Part shown: positions 35,851-43,572 of the stretch, piece by piece
Position numbering within the stretch: the first letter of the stretch is position 1
Layout: each line of letters starts with the position of its first letter
Origin: Clostridia bacterium
Lineage (GTDB): Bacteria; Bacillota; Clostridia; Oscillospirales; CAG-272
Length of the DNA: 43,589 nt
NCBI GenBank assembly: GCA_017621755.1
Contig: JAGASL010000056.1
Location: 1 to 43,589, forward strand
Direction of reading: 5' to 3'
The notes under the pieces: generated by a model
Databases searched by the model: none
Told to the model about the DNA's origin: nothing
What the model saw: only the letters and a program-made list of their open reading frames with translations
Position numbers and translations under genes: made by a program

Positions 35851-36951
35851 GGATCCCATATCCATATACCGCCGTATCGCCTCTGCGATGCGGCGGCTTG
35901 CTTTTCCGTCACCAAAGGGGCTTTTCGCCTCTGCCATGGCACGGTAGGCGATCGGGTCGCGAAGCAGTCTCTCCGCTTCACGCAGGATGCGGCTTTCTTC
36001 ATCACCGCACAATCGCAAGCATCCGGCAGCCACGCCCTCGCACCTTTCGGTGCAATGGCGCAGCACCAGCACCGGCTTGTGAAAATAAGGTGCCTCCTCC
36101 TGCAGGCCGCCGCTGTCTGTCATCACCATATAGCAGCGTGAAAGCAGATTGTGCATCACAGCCGGGCTTTGCGGCCTGTCAAGCATCACGCCGGGGCAGC
36201 CCTGCAGCGCCTCCGCCGCCTCACGCACGGCCGGGCTGGGGTGCACGGGGTAATAAAAGCATACGTCGGGGTATTCCTCAGCCAGCCGTCGCACCGCGCG
36301 AAGCATGCGCTGCATCGGCTCCCCTTGGCTTTCGCGGCGGTGCACGGTCAGCAATACCAGCCGCCGCCCGGCCGCAAAGCGCAGGGCGGGGTGCGTAAAA
36401 TCGGCACGCTGTGTCAGCACCAGCGCGTCAATGCCGGTGTTACCGGTTACCGTAATGCAGCCGGGGGCTACCCCCTCGCGCAGCAGGTTGTCGCGCGCCT
36501 GCGCGGTTGGCGCAAAATGCAGGGCAGCAAGCGGCGCAATGGCGCGGCGGCACATCTCCTCAGGGAAGGGGGAAAGCAGGTCGCCCGTTCGCAGCCCGGC
36601 CTCTACGTGCCCTACCGGCACGCGGCATAGAAAGGCGGCCAGGGCGGCGCCGTAGGCCGAGATCGTATCTCCATGCACCAGCACCATGGCCGGCGCTTCC
36701 CGGCGGCATAGGGCGGCTGTACCCTGTAGAACACCGGCCAGCACGTCGGTCGGCGCTTGCGCCTGCTTCATCAGGCGCATATCCAGCGCCGGGCGAATGT
36801 CAAAATCAGCAAGCGCCTCGTCAAGCAGCTCGCGGTGTTGGCCGGTAACGGCCACCTCGGCCATAAGCCCCGCCTCACGCAGGGCGGGTAGCAGGGGTGC
36901 CATTTTGATGGTTTCGGGCCTTGTACCAAAGATCAGCCATATGCGTTTCAT
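35815..36951 (-). CDS. wecB: UDP-N-acetylglucosamine 2-epimerase (non-hydrolysing)
   Basis: 378 residues. Converts UDP-GlcNAc to UDP-ManNAc, a precursor for surface glycans and teichoic-acid linkage units. Motifs: FGTRPETIKMAPL (about 8-20), LVHGDTISAYG (about 91-101), VGHVEAGLRTGDLLSPFPEE (about 113-132) with the catalytic-region Asp/Glu, and MTDSGGLQEEAPYFHKPVLVLR (about 285-306) with the usual SGG substrate loop. It ends with a short extra tail that overlaps the ECF gene on the other strand. The ribosome site is GGGAG. The polysaccharide cluster at 23240-28361 could use the product, but the two are separated by the mnmG-uvrA operon. Confidence 0.94.
   Translation of the reverse strand: MKRIWLIFGTRPETIKMAPLLPALREAGLMAEVAVTGQHRELLDEALADFDIRPALDMRLMKQAQAPTDVLAGVLQGTAALCRREAPAMVLVHGDTISAYGAALAAFLCRVPVGHVEAGLRTGDLLSPFPEEMCRRAIAPLAALHFAPTAQARDNLLREGVAPGCITVTGNTGIDALVLTQRADFTHPALRFAAGRRLVLLTVHRRESQGEPMQRMLRAVRRLAEEYPDVCFYYPVHPSPAVREAAEALQGCPGVMLDRPQSPAVMHNLLSRCYMVMTDSGGLQEEAPYFHKPVLVLRHCTERCEGVAAGCLRLCGDEESRILREAERLLRDPIAYRAMAEAKSPFGDGKASRRIAEAIRRYMDMGSLRGNYLGTAQG
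35869..35906 (+). terminator. Terminator of the mnmG-uvrBA-ECF operon, inside the opposing epimerase gene
   Basis: A 12-bp stem (35869-35880 with 35885-35896, loop CTCT, one wobble pair) is followed by CTTGCTTTTC. The T tract is modest. It lies within the 3' coding part of the minus-strand epimerase. Confidence 0.6.
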
Positions 36952-37011
36952 ACCGTGCTCCCTTTTTTCTGAAAATCTATGCGCGCGCGGCGCAAAAAAG
37001 ACCGCCCGGAT

Positions 37012-37040
37012 TTGACAAACGCGAAAAAAAGCGGTATAAT
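37012..37040 (+). promoter_or_regulatory. Consensus sigma-A promoter for the regulator-addB pair
   Basis: TTGACA (37012-37017), 17-base spacer, TATAAT (37035-37040), 30 bases before the ATG. It is a perfect consensus at both boxes, so expression is probably strong unless regulated. Confidence 0.93.
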
Positions 37041-37069
37041 GTAAAAAAGAACGAAGAAGGGAGAGAGAT

Positions 37070-37648
37070 ATGCCTTACCACGTGTGTGTATTATCAGCCG
37101 AAGAACGCTTTGCCAGAATGCTGTGCTACGAGCTGGAGGATCGCGGCTTGCGTGTCTCTCTTGCCACCACGCCGGAGAGTGCCTTGCGCATAGAGGCGGA
37201 TTGCTATCTGGTAGATGGCGATCGGTTTTCTCTACAGGTGCCCACGGGGCGCCTGATCCGCTATGGGCGTACCCTGTCGGATGCGCCGCCCCCGACCGAG
37301 CAATGGCACCGCCCCTTTTCCTTTTCGCTGCTTGCCTCTCTTGCTAAGGGTGAGGCGATGCACGGTCTCGTTTTGTTAGAGGGCGAGCAGGCCGTTTTGT
37401 TAGACGGCGAGCGCATTGCCCTGACCGAGCGGGAATACGCCTGCCTTGCCTGCCTGGTGGCGGCCAAGGGGGTACCCGTTTCGCGCCGCCAGCTGCTGGA
37501 GGCGGTGTGGGGCAAGGAATGGCAGGATGACGGCGTGGTAACCGTGTATCTGCACTACCTGCGTAAAAAGCTGGAGCGGCATGGCAAGCGTATGATCTAT
37601 GCCATCCGCGACCGCGGCTATGCCCTGCGAGAGGGGGATACGCCATGA
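37070..37648 (+). CDS. OmpR-type winged-helix protein with degenerate receiver domain
   Basis: 192 residues, shorter than normal OmpR-type response regulators (about 225-240). The C-terminal domain (about 100-187) is a clear winged helix: LTEREYACLACLVAAKGVPVSRRQLL, then VTVYLHYLRKKLERHG and the wing YAIRDRGYAL. The N-terminal domain begins like a receiver (VCVLSAEERFARMLCYELEDRG), but the usual Asp pair after strand 1 is Ser9-Ala10. Asp49 (LVDGD) could be the phosphorylation site, yet no switch Thr/Ser or conserved Lys can be aligned and about 30 residues are missing. No histidine kinase gene is near. It is probably phosphorylation-independent, and its stop overlaps the addB start (ATGA). 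Possible autoregulator of addB; inference only. Confidence 0.85.
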   Translation: MPYHVCVLSAEERFARMLCYELEDRGLRVSLATTPESALRIEADCYLVDGDRFSLQVPTGRLIRYGRTLSDAPPPTEQWHRPFSFSLLASLAKGEAMHGLVLLEGEQAVLLDGERIALTEREYACLACLVAAKGVPVSRRQLLEAVWGKEWQDDGVVTVYLHYLRKKLERHGKRMIYAIRDRGYALREGDTP

Positions 37649-40600
37649 TCACACTCATTACCGGCGATTTTGGCAGCGGTAAGACCACGCACCTGTGCGA
37701 GGCCATCGCCGCCGACGTGGCCGCCTGCCGCCCGGCCTGCCTGCTGGTGCCCGAGCAGCAGACCGTGCTGACCGAGCAGATGATGGCAGACCGCCTGCCG
37801 CCCTCGGCCCCGCTGTGCTTCGAGGTCAGCAATTTCACCCGCCTGGCCAATACGGTCTTTCGCCGTGTGGGCGGGCTTTCCTACCGCTATGCCTCGGCCG
37901 CTGCGCGCACGCTGTTTATGTGGCGCGCCATGGGCGAGCTGATGCCCCTGCTGCATGAAAAAAACGGCGAGCAGGAATTAGGCCGCGTGCGAAAAATGAC
38001 GGCCGCCATGCAAGAGCTTTCTGCCCTTTCGCTCACGCCGGGGCAGCTGGATGCCGTTTCCCGCCAGCTGGAGGCGGGCAGCCACCTAAAGGACAAGCTG
38101 CAGGATCTTTCGCTGCTTTCCACCACCTACCACGCCCTGCTGCACGAGCGGTATAGCGACGTGGCAGACGATCTTGACCGCCTAGCTACGCTGTTAGAGG
38201 CGCAGGACGTGCTGGGCGGTATGCACGTATACGTAGACGGCTTTATCAGCTTTACCGCGCAGGAATGGCGCGTTTTGCGCGCCATAGCACGCCATTGCCC
38301 GCTCACCGTTACGCTCACGCTGCCGGGCGGGAGAGAGGATGCCACCTGCTACGTGGAAACGAAGGATACCGCCCGCCGCCTGGCTGACATGGCTGCGCTG
38401 GCCGGCTGCCCGCTTGAACGGATCGATCTGGGTGGCTGCCGGCGTACCGCCTCGCCGCTTTTGCGCCGCGTGCTACCCGCCCTGTTTGAAGAGGGGATAG
38501 AACCAGAAAAAACGGAAAACACGGCACCCGTGTGTTGCGAAGAGCCGGATGCGCTACGCATTTTCGCGGTGCGCGATGCCTTTGCCGAGGCCGAGCTGGT
38601 AGCGGCCGATATTGCCCGCCGCGTGAAGGAGGAGGGCGCCCGCTACCGTGATTTTGCCGTGATCGCCCGCCGGGCCGAGCAATATACCGGCATTTTAGAC
38701 GTTTGCCTTGAAAATGCTGACATCCCCTGCTTTATGTCGAAAAAAACCGACATTTCGACCTATCGCGCCGTTAAGCTGATCTACACCGCCTACGCCGTTT
38801 GCACCGGTGGCTGGCGTGGGCGCGACGTGATCTCCTATCTCAAATGCGGCATGTCCGGCATCGGGCAGACCGATTGCGATATGCTGGAGCTGTACGTCAC
38901 ACGCTGGCGGCTGAATGGCCGCCGCTTTACCGATGATACCGGCTGGAACATGAATCCGGATGGCTATACCGACCGCCCCTCCCCCCGTGCAGAGGAGATC
39001 CTTGCACGCGTAGAGGCGGCCAGGCGCACCCTGGTCGATCAGCTGCTGCCGCTGCAGGAGGGCTGCCGCAAGCAGAGCGTGCAGGCGCATTGCCGCGTGC
39101 TGTACGAGTTTCTCGTCTCCCTGCGGATAGAGGAGCAGCTGGCAGGCGAGGCCGCGCGTGCACGCGCGGCCGGCCGCGTGGGCGAGGGGGACGAGCTTTC
39201 TCGCCTGTATGCCACCATTCTGCACGCGTTGGACGAGCTGGCAGATATCCTGCAGGACGTGCTCGTCAGCGCCGAGCAATTCGTTGACCTTTTGCGCCTG
39301 CTGCTGGGCGAGGTCTCGCTTTCTCGCATTCCCACCTCACTTGATGAGGTTACAGTCGGCTCGGCCGATCTTTTGCGGCTGCACGAGCCAAAGCATATTT
39401 ACTTGATCGGTGTTAACGATGGCGTTTTTCCTGCCCCCGTAGACGATGGCAGCGTATTCAGCGAGCATGAGCGTTGCGTGCTGCAGGCACACGAGCTGCC
39501 TGTAGAGCCGGATCTGGCGCTGCGCTCCGCGCGGGAATATTTCTGTGTCTCACGCGCCCTTGCCGCCGCAAGCGAAAGCGTGACCGTGCTGTTTGCCGAG
39601 CAAAAGCTCTCAGGCGAGCGGTTAAAGCCCTCGGTGGCCGTTACCCGTCTTATGGCCGTTTCCGGCCGGGAGCCTATCACCCCGGCAGAAGGAGACCGGC
39701 TTGCCCACCTTTGGCGGCGGGATGCCGCTGCTGATTATTTAGGCCTTTATCGCGGCACGGCAGAGGGGGAGGCGCTGGCGCGCTGCCTGCAGGATGACCC
39801 CCTCTACGCCCGCACGGTGGCCGGCCTTTCGCACCCGCTTGCCGAGGCGGATTGCCACCTGAGTGAGGCAACGGCCGCTTCGCTCTACGCCCACGGCCTG
39901 ACCCTGACCCAGGCGCGCATCGATCGCTACGTGCGCTGCCCCTTTTCCTATTTCTGCTCCTACGTTTTGAAGCTGGATCCCGCTAAGGTGATCGAATTCA
40001 GCTATGCAGACGTGGGCAACCTACTGCACGCGGTGCTTGAGATGTTTTTTGCCATCCTTTCCGAGCGGCAGCTTTCGATTGCCGCGCTTGGCGAGGAGGA
40101 GCGCCGGGCGATCGTTTCTGAGGTGCTTGAACGGTATATCCATCGTATCTGTCCCGCCGAGAGCCAGCGCACGCCGCGCCTGCTGCACTTGTTTGCTAAC
40201 CTGCGCCGCATGGCTACGCTGGTGATCGACGAGCTATACGAGGAGCTTTCGCAAAGCGATTTTCTGCCCCGGTTCTTTGAGCTGGATATCGGCTCAGCCG
40301 AGGAGGATGCCCCCGGCGCCATCGATTACCGCCTGCCGGATGGCCGCCCCATTCGCATCTACGGCCGCATTGACCGTGTAGATACCTGGCAAAAAGGGAA
40401 CAAGACCTATTTGCGCGTGATCGACTATAAATCCGGGCCTAAGGATTTCTCGCTTGAGGATGTCGAGCGTGGGTTAGATACCCAGCTGCTTGTCTATCTG
40501 TTCTCGCTTTGGAAGAGCCAGAACCCCGCCTTCCGCCGCCTGCTGTGCGAGGAGGGGGGCGAGCTGATGCCGGCCGGCGTGCTGTACACCGCCGCGTGCG

Positions 40601-40974
40601 CGGCCGATAAGGTCTATGATGCCCCGCCGGAGAGCGGCGAGGTGATCGAAAACGCCCACCGCTCGGTCAAGCGCAGCGGATTGTTGTTAGATGAGGAAGA
40701 GGTGCTGAGGGCGATGGATAAGACCCGCGAGGGGCGTTTTATCCCCGTTCGCTTTCGGGCGGATGGCGGCGTGCACAAGGCGAGCGAGCGCTCGCTCGCC
40801 TCGCTTGAAAAAATGGGCGAGCTGGTAGGCCGGCTTGACCGTGTGATCTGCCGTATCGGCAGCGAGATCACGGGTGGCGAGGCCTCTGCCAGGCCGCTAC
40901 GTTCAGATAAGCGTAAGCATATCTGCGAGTTCTGCGATATGAAGGCGGTCTGCCGCTCCTCCTCTCTTGGTTAA
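37645..40974 (+). CDS. addB: ATP-dependent helicase/nuclease subunit B (AddB)
   Basis: 1109 residues. Second subunit of AddAB with Walker A GDFGSGKT (7-14) and a RecB-type nuclease motif VIDYKSG (Ile926, Asp927, Tyr928, Lys929). An iron-sulfur cluster is indicated by Cys765 in RYVRCPFSYFC and three C-terminal cysteines in ICEFCDMKAVC (about 1094, 1097, 1103), as known for Bacillota AddB. It starts 4 bases inside the upstream regulator gene. It is not linked to addA, which lies about 31 kb upstream in the same direction. There is no terminator visible before the next promoter at 40982. Confidence 0.96.
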   Translation: MITLITGDFGSGKTTHLCEAIAADVAACRPACLLVPEQQTVLTEQMMADRLPPSAPLCFEVSNFTRLANTVFRRVGGLSYRYASAAARTLFMWRAMGELMPLLHEKNGEQELGRVRKMTAAMQELSALSLTPGQLDAVSRQLEAGSHLKDKLQDLSLLSTTYHALLHERYSDVADDLDRLATLLEAQDVLGGMHVYVDGFISFTAQEWRVLRAIARHCPLTVTLTLPGGREDATCYVETKDTARRLADMAALAGCPLERIDLGGCRRTASPLLRRVLPALFEEGIEPEKTENTAPVCCEEPDALRIFAVRDAFAEAELVAADIARRVKEEGARYRDFAVIARRAEQYTGILDVCLENADIPCFMSKKTDISTYRAVKLIYTAYAVCTGGWRGRDVISYLKCGMSGIGQTDCDMLELYVTRWRLNGRRFTDDTGWNMNPDGYTDRPSPRAEEILARVEAARRTLVDQLLPLQEGCRKQSVQAHCRVLYEFLVSLRIEEQLAGEAARARAAGRVGEGDELSRLYATILHALDELADILQDVLVSAEQFVDLLRLLLGEVSLSRIPTSLDEVTVGSADLLRLHEPKHIYLIGVNDGVFPAPVDDGSVFSEHERCVLQAHELPVEPDLALRSAREYFCVSRALAAASESVTVLFAEQKLSGERLKPSVAVTRLMAVSGREPITPAEGDRLAHLWRRDAAADYLGLYRGTAEGEALARCLQDDPLYARTVAGLSHPLAEADCHLSEATAASLYAHGLTLTQARIDRYVRCPFSYFCSYVLKLDPAKVIEFSYADVGNLLHAVLEMFFAILSERQLSIAALGEEERRAIVSEVLERYIHRICPAESQRTPRLLHLFANLRRMATLVIDELYEELSQSDFLPRFFELDIGSAEEDAPGAIDYRLPDGRPIRIYGRIDRVDTWQKGNKTYLRVIDYKSGPKDFSLEDVERGLDTQLLVYLFSLWKSQNPAFRRLLCEEGGELMPAGVLYTAACAADKVYDAPPESGEVIENAHRSVKRSGLLLDEEEVLRAMDKTREGRFIPVRFRADGGVHKASERSLASLEKMGELVGRLDRVICRIGSEITGGEASARPLRSDKRKHICEFCDMKAVCRSSSLG

Positions 40975-40981
40975 AATATGA

Positions 40982-41010
40982 TTGACTTTTCTTGCGATCT
41001 TCTGTATAAT
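40982..41010 (+). promoter_or_regulatory. Sigma-A promoter for the secreted esterase gene
   Basis: TTGACT (40982-40987), 17-base spacer, TATAAT (41005-41010), 32 bases before the ATG. It begins 8 bases after the addB stop. Confidence 0.88.
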
Positions 41011-41042
41011 GTTATATATCTTCTAAATAAAGAGGTGCGCTT

Positions 41043-43421
41043 ATGAAAAAGATGCTTGCCCTGTTGTTGACCCTGTGTATGCTGCTTGGCCTGCTGACGG
41101 CCTGCGGCCCGGCCGGTACTGGAACGGAAAACCCCGGTGGTAATGATACCCCTGGTGGTAATGATACCCCCGGTGGTAATGATACCCCCGGTGGCAACGA
41201 CACCCCTGGTGGAACCGATACCCCTGGCGGTGAAGAGGAGCCTGAAAATCCGCCTGTGGAGGTGAGTTACGTGCAGACCTATCCCTATACCGATGAAGAA
41301 GGCGTGCTGCATATCCGCTATCAGGATACCTATACCTTTGATAGCCGCGTGCTGGAGATCAAGGATATGGTAGTTACCAGCACCCTGTGCGGCAGCGAGC
41401 AGGCAGACGAGGCCGTTGTGGTGCTTACGGGTGATAACAGCATCAAGGCCGTTGGCTGCGGTAGCGCCACGCTCACCTTCCGCAAGGAGGAGCAAAAGAT
41501 CGTGGTAGACCCCTCGCCCATCAACCTGCTGTTTGTTACCGGGCAATCGAATGCCTCGGCAGACTGGAGCTTCCATGGCGCTACGCCGGAGGCGCAGAAG
41601 TACGGCCCCACCTATTCGCAGTACTATATTCGTACCGCGCCCACTATGGCCTACTTTACCTGGACAGGGCAATGGCTCTCGATAGAAAAGAAGAGCGGCA
41701 CCCACGTTGCGGCGGAATGTGTGCCTGAGACCCTACATTGGGATACCATCAAGACCAAGAATTACGTTGGCTGCAACCCCACCGTGCTGGCGCAGGAAAA
41801 TTCCAGCTTTGGCAATGCCGGCTGGTGCGCTGCCCTTGCACACGAATGGGTAGAGCAGACCGGCGAGCGCGTTTGGATCGTTAATGCCTCGCACGGTGGC
41901 ATGCCCATCTCTACCTTCCTCCCCTCAGAGGATGGCACCCCGATCGATAACGATTATTATCAGGCCGTTTCGGTATTCAACCTGGCGCTTGAGACCATCT
42001 ATCGTGAGGTAGATGCCGGCCACTTCACCCTCAACCATATGGCCTATTACTGGTTCCAGGGCGAGAGCGACAGCAGCCGTGATTCGGACTATTATCTTGA
42101 GCAGTTTGCCAAGGTGCATACCGGCTTCCAGCAGGACGTGATGTATAACCACAACGGCGTTGAGAAAACGCTGGAATACTGCGGCATTATGACCCTGCGC
42201 TCCTGTAAGGATAATACCGGCAACTCTACCGCCGAGCTGTATATGACCGGTCCGCGCCTTGCCCAGTATTACATGGGCGGCGAGACCGAGGGCGTGTTTG
42301 CCAACGTCTTTATCGCCTCTAACGCGACCGAAAAATGGGTAGGCGGCAATTTGAACGTAGAAGAGTATTTCTTAGACGTTTACGGCAGTCACCAGGAATT
42401 TTACGATATCTTCGGCTACGATATGCCTGTCACCATGTACGAGGTGCACCCCAATATTCACTATCTGATGATGGGGCATAACGAAATGGGTATGGATGCG
42501 GCGCGCAATTCGCTGCGCATCATCAATGCCACCCAGCCTGATAAGAATTACCGCCTCTCCTATGGGGAGGAGGAGCCTGCCAGTGCCGAGCTGCTGACGG
42601 TGGATGGTGTTACCCCGTGGGGGGATACCATCCTGCTTGACGTGGGCAAGGGCGTTTGCATGTACCCGGCTGTGAGCCCGGCGTATGCCATCTGCCGCGG
42701 TGTCGAGCTGCGCTCAGAGACTGAGGGCTTTGAATTTGACGGCTATATGCTGAAGGCAACGGGTGAGAAGATCCCCTCGTCTATCACCTTCTCGCTCTAC
42801 TTAGGCGGTAAGAAGCACGAGACCTATACCATGCAGGTTTCTCCTGCCTCCTCCTTCGTGCAAAACTTCCCGCAGTATGAAAAGGATGCCGAGAATAATT
42901 ATACCTTCTTAGGGCACAGCGAGCCCTGGCGCACCGGCTACCTGACCTACGCCAGCGGCAGCTTTACCCCCTTCAAAACCGTAGAGCCTAACGGCTGGCT
43001 GTATAACGGCAGCATGCTGTGGGGCGCCGGTAGTCACGGCTGCTTCTGGATCGTCAGTGGCATGAAGGTAGGCTTGCAGAATACCCCGGCCTCCTGCCTG
43101 GCTATCGAGTATCTGGCCCCCTATGGCGGTACCCTGGGTGCTACCACTGATATGTTCTCGCCTAACCTGAACAACGTGTACCTGGCCATTGCCGTTAACG
43201 GTGAAATGGTATGGCCGGTAGAGGGCGGCTCTCTTACCAGCCGCGGCAACTGGTATTTTGCCGAAAAGGATATCGATGATACCGCTTCCCTGAACGAGCA
43301 ATGGGCTAACCTGTCGTTCGAGGTAGCCGCCGGCGATAGCGTTACCTTCCTGTTGGCGCATGCTGATGGCGCCGGCCAGGTGATCCTGTATCCTACGGTG
43401 TATTATCGCAATGAGGAATAA
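41043..43421 (+). CDS. SASA-family (sialate O-acetylesterase-like) lipoprotein with PGGNDT repeats
   Basis: 792 residues. A lipoprotein signal ends in LTAC (Cys21). Residues about 31-60 are five tandem PGG(N/T)DT repeats, a likely flexible spacer lifting the enzyme off the surface. A small beta domain follows with an Ig-like (Big2-type) end (SIKAVGCGSATLTF, about 138-151). The catalytic region shows the SGNH/SASA blocks: GQSN (Ser169), WFQGESD (337-343) and YEVHP (His469, likely catalytic). The C-terminal 300 residues, with beta-rich character, are unassigned; they could hold a carbohydrate-binding domain. The likely role is deacetylating glycans outside the cell; the exact substrate is not readable. 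The ribosome site is GAGGTG. Confidence 0.82.
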   Translation: MKKMLALLLTLCMLLGLLTACGPAGTGTENPGGNDTPGGNDTPGGNDTPGGNDTPGGTDTPGGEEEPENPPVEVSYVQTYPYTDEEGVLHIRYQDTYTFDSRVLEIKDMVVTSTLCGSEQADEAVVVLTGDNSIKAVGCGSATLTFRKEEQKIVVDPSPINLLFVTGQSNASADWSFHGATPEAQKYGPTYSQYYIRTAPTMAYFTWTGQWLSIEKKSGTHVAAECVPETLHWDTIKTKNYVGCNPTVLAQENSSFGNAGWCAALAHEWVEQTGERVWIVNASHGGMPISTFLPSEDGTPIDNDYYQAVSVFNLALETIYREVDAGHFTLNHMAYYWFQGESDSSRDSDYYLEQFAKVHTGFQQDVMYNHNGVEKTLEYCGIMTLRSCKDNTGNSTAELYMTGPRLAQYYMGGETEGVFANVFIASNATEKWVGGNLNVEEYFLDVYGSHQEFYDIFGYDMPVTMYEVHPNIHYLMMGHNEMGMDAARNSLRIINATQPDKNYRLSYGEEEPASAELLTVDGVTPWGDTILLDVGKGVCMYPAVSPAYAICRGVELRSETEGFEFDGYMLKATGEKIPSSITFSLYLGGKKHETYTMQVSPASSFVQNFPQYEKDAENNYTFLGHSEPWRTGYLTYASGSFTPFKTVEPNGWLYNGSMLWGAGSHGCFWIVSGMKVGLQNTPASCLAIEYLAPYGGTLGATTDMFSPNLNNVYLAIAVNGEMVWPVEGGSLTSRGNWYFAEKDIDDTASLNEQWANLSFEVAAGDSVTFLLAHADGAGQVILYPTVYYRNEE
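41133..41222 (+). repeat. Five tandem 18-base coding repeats (PGG[N/T]DT)
   Basis: Five in-frame copies of an 18-base unit (CCC GGT GGT AAT GAT ACC and variants): four encode PGGNDT and the last PGGTDT. The near identity of the third bases suggests recent expansion by slippage. Length may differ between strains. Confidence 0.95.
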
Positions 43422-43450
43422 TTCATAAAAAAGCAAAGGGCACACAGCAA

Positions 43451-43500
43451 TGGGCACGCGCGATAACGAAGGATTAACATAAGTTATTCGAGCGTGCCCA
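43451..43500 (+). repeat. Long imperfect inverted repeat after the esterase gene
   Basis: TGGGCACGC (43451-43459) pairs with GCGTGCCCA (43492-43500). Inside it CG-ATAAC can pair with GTTAT-CG around a single bulge, leaving a short loop. It is not followed by a T tract on the plus strand, so it is not an ordinary terminator there. On the minus strand a T run occurs only about 20 bases further on. It ends 2 bases before the mini-hairpin array. Confidence 0.8.
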
Positions 43501-43502
43501 TA

Positions 43503-43572
43503 ATGAATTGCCCTAAATGGCATGAATTGGCTTGCGCCGTGAATTGAACTTCGTTCATGAATTGCCTTCGGC
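43503..43572 (+). repeat. Array of four RTGAATT units, each followed by a 3-4 bp mini-hairpin
   Basis: Unit 1: ATGAATT (43503-43509), GCC-CTAAAT-GGC. Unit 2: ATGAATT (43522-43528), GGC-TTGC-GCC. Unit 3: GTGAATT (43539-43545), GAAC-TTC-GTTC. Unit 4: ATGAATT (43557-43563), GCC-TTC-GGC. Unit lengths are 19, 17, 18 and 16 bases, so it is not a coding repeat. The seven-base linker is constant, while the stem sequence changes with compensating bases. The array decays into ATGATAAAGC and may continue beyond the window edge. Confidence 0.85.

Noticed and set aside
41133..41222. Possible CRISPR-like repeat
   Set aside because: The 18-base units are contiguous, in frame and coding (PGGNDT), without spacers.
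43451..43500. Long hairpin as terminator of the esterase gene
   Set aside because: No T tract follows on the plus strand; the sequence after it is TAATGAATTG.
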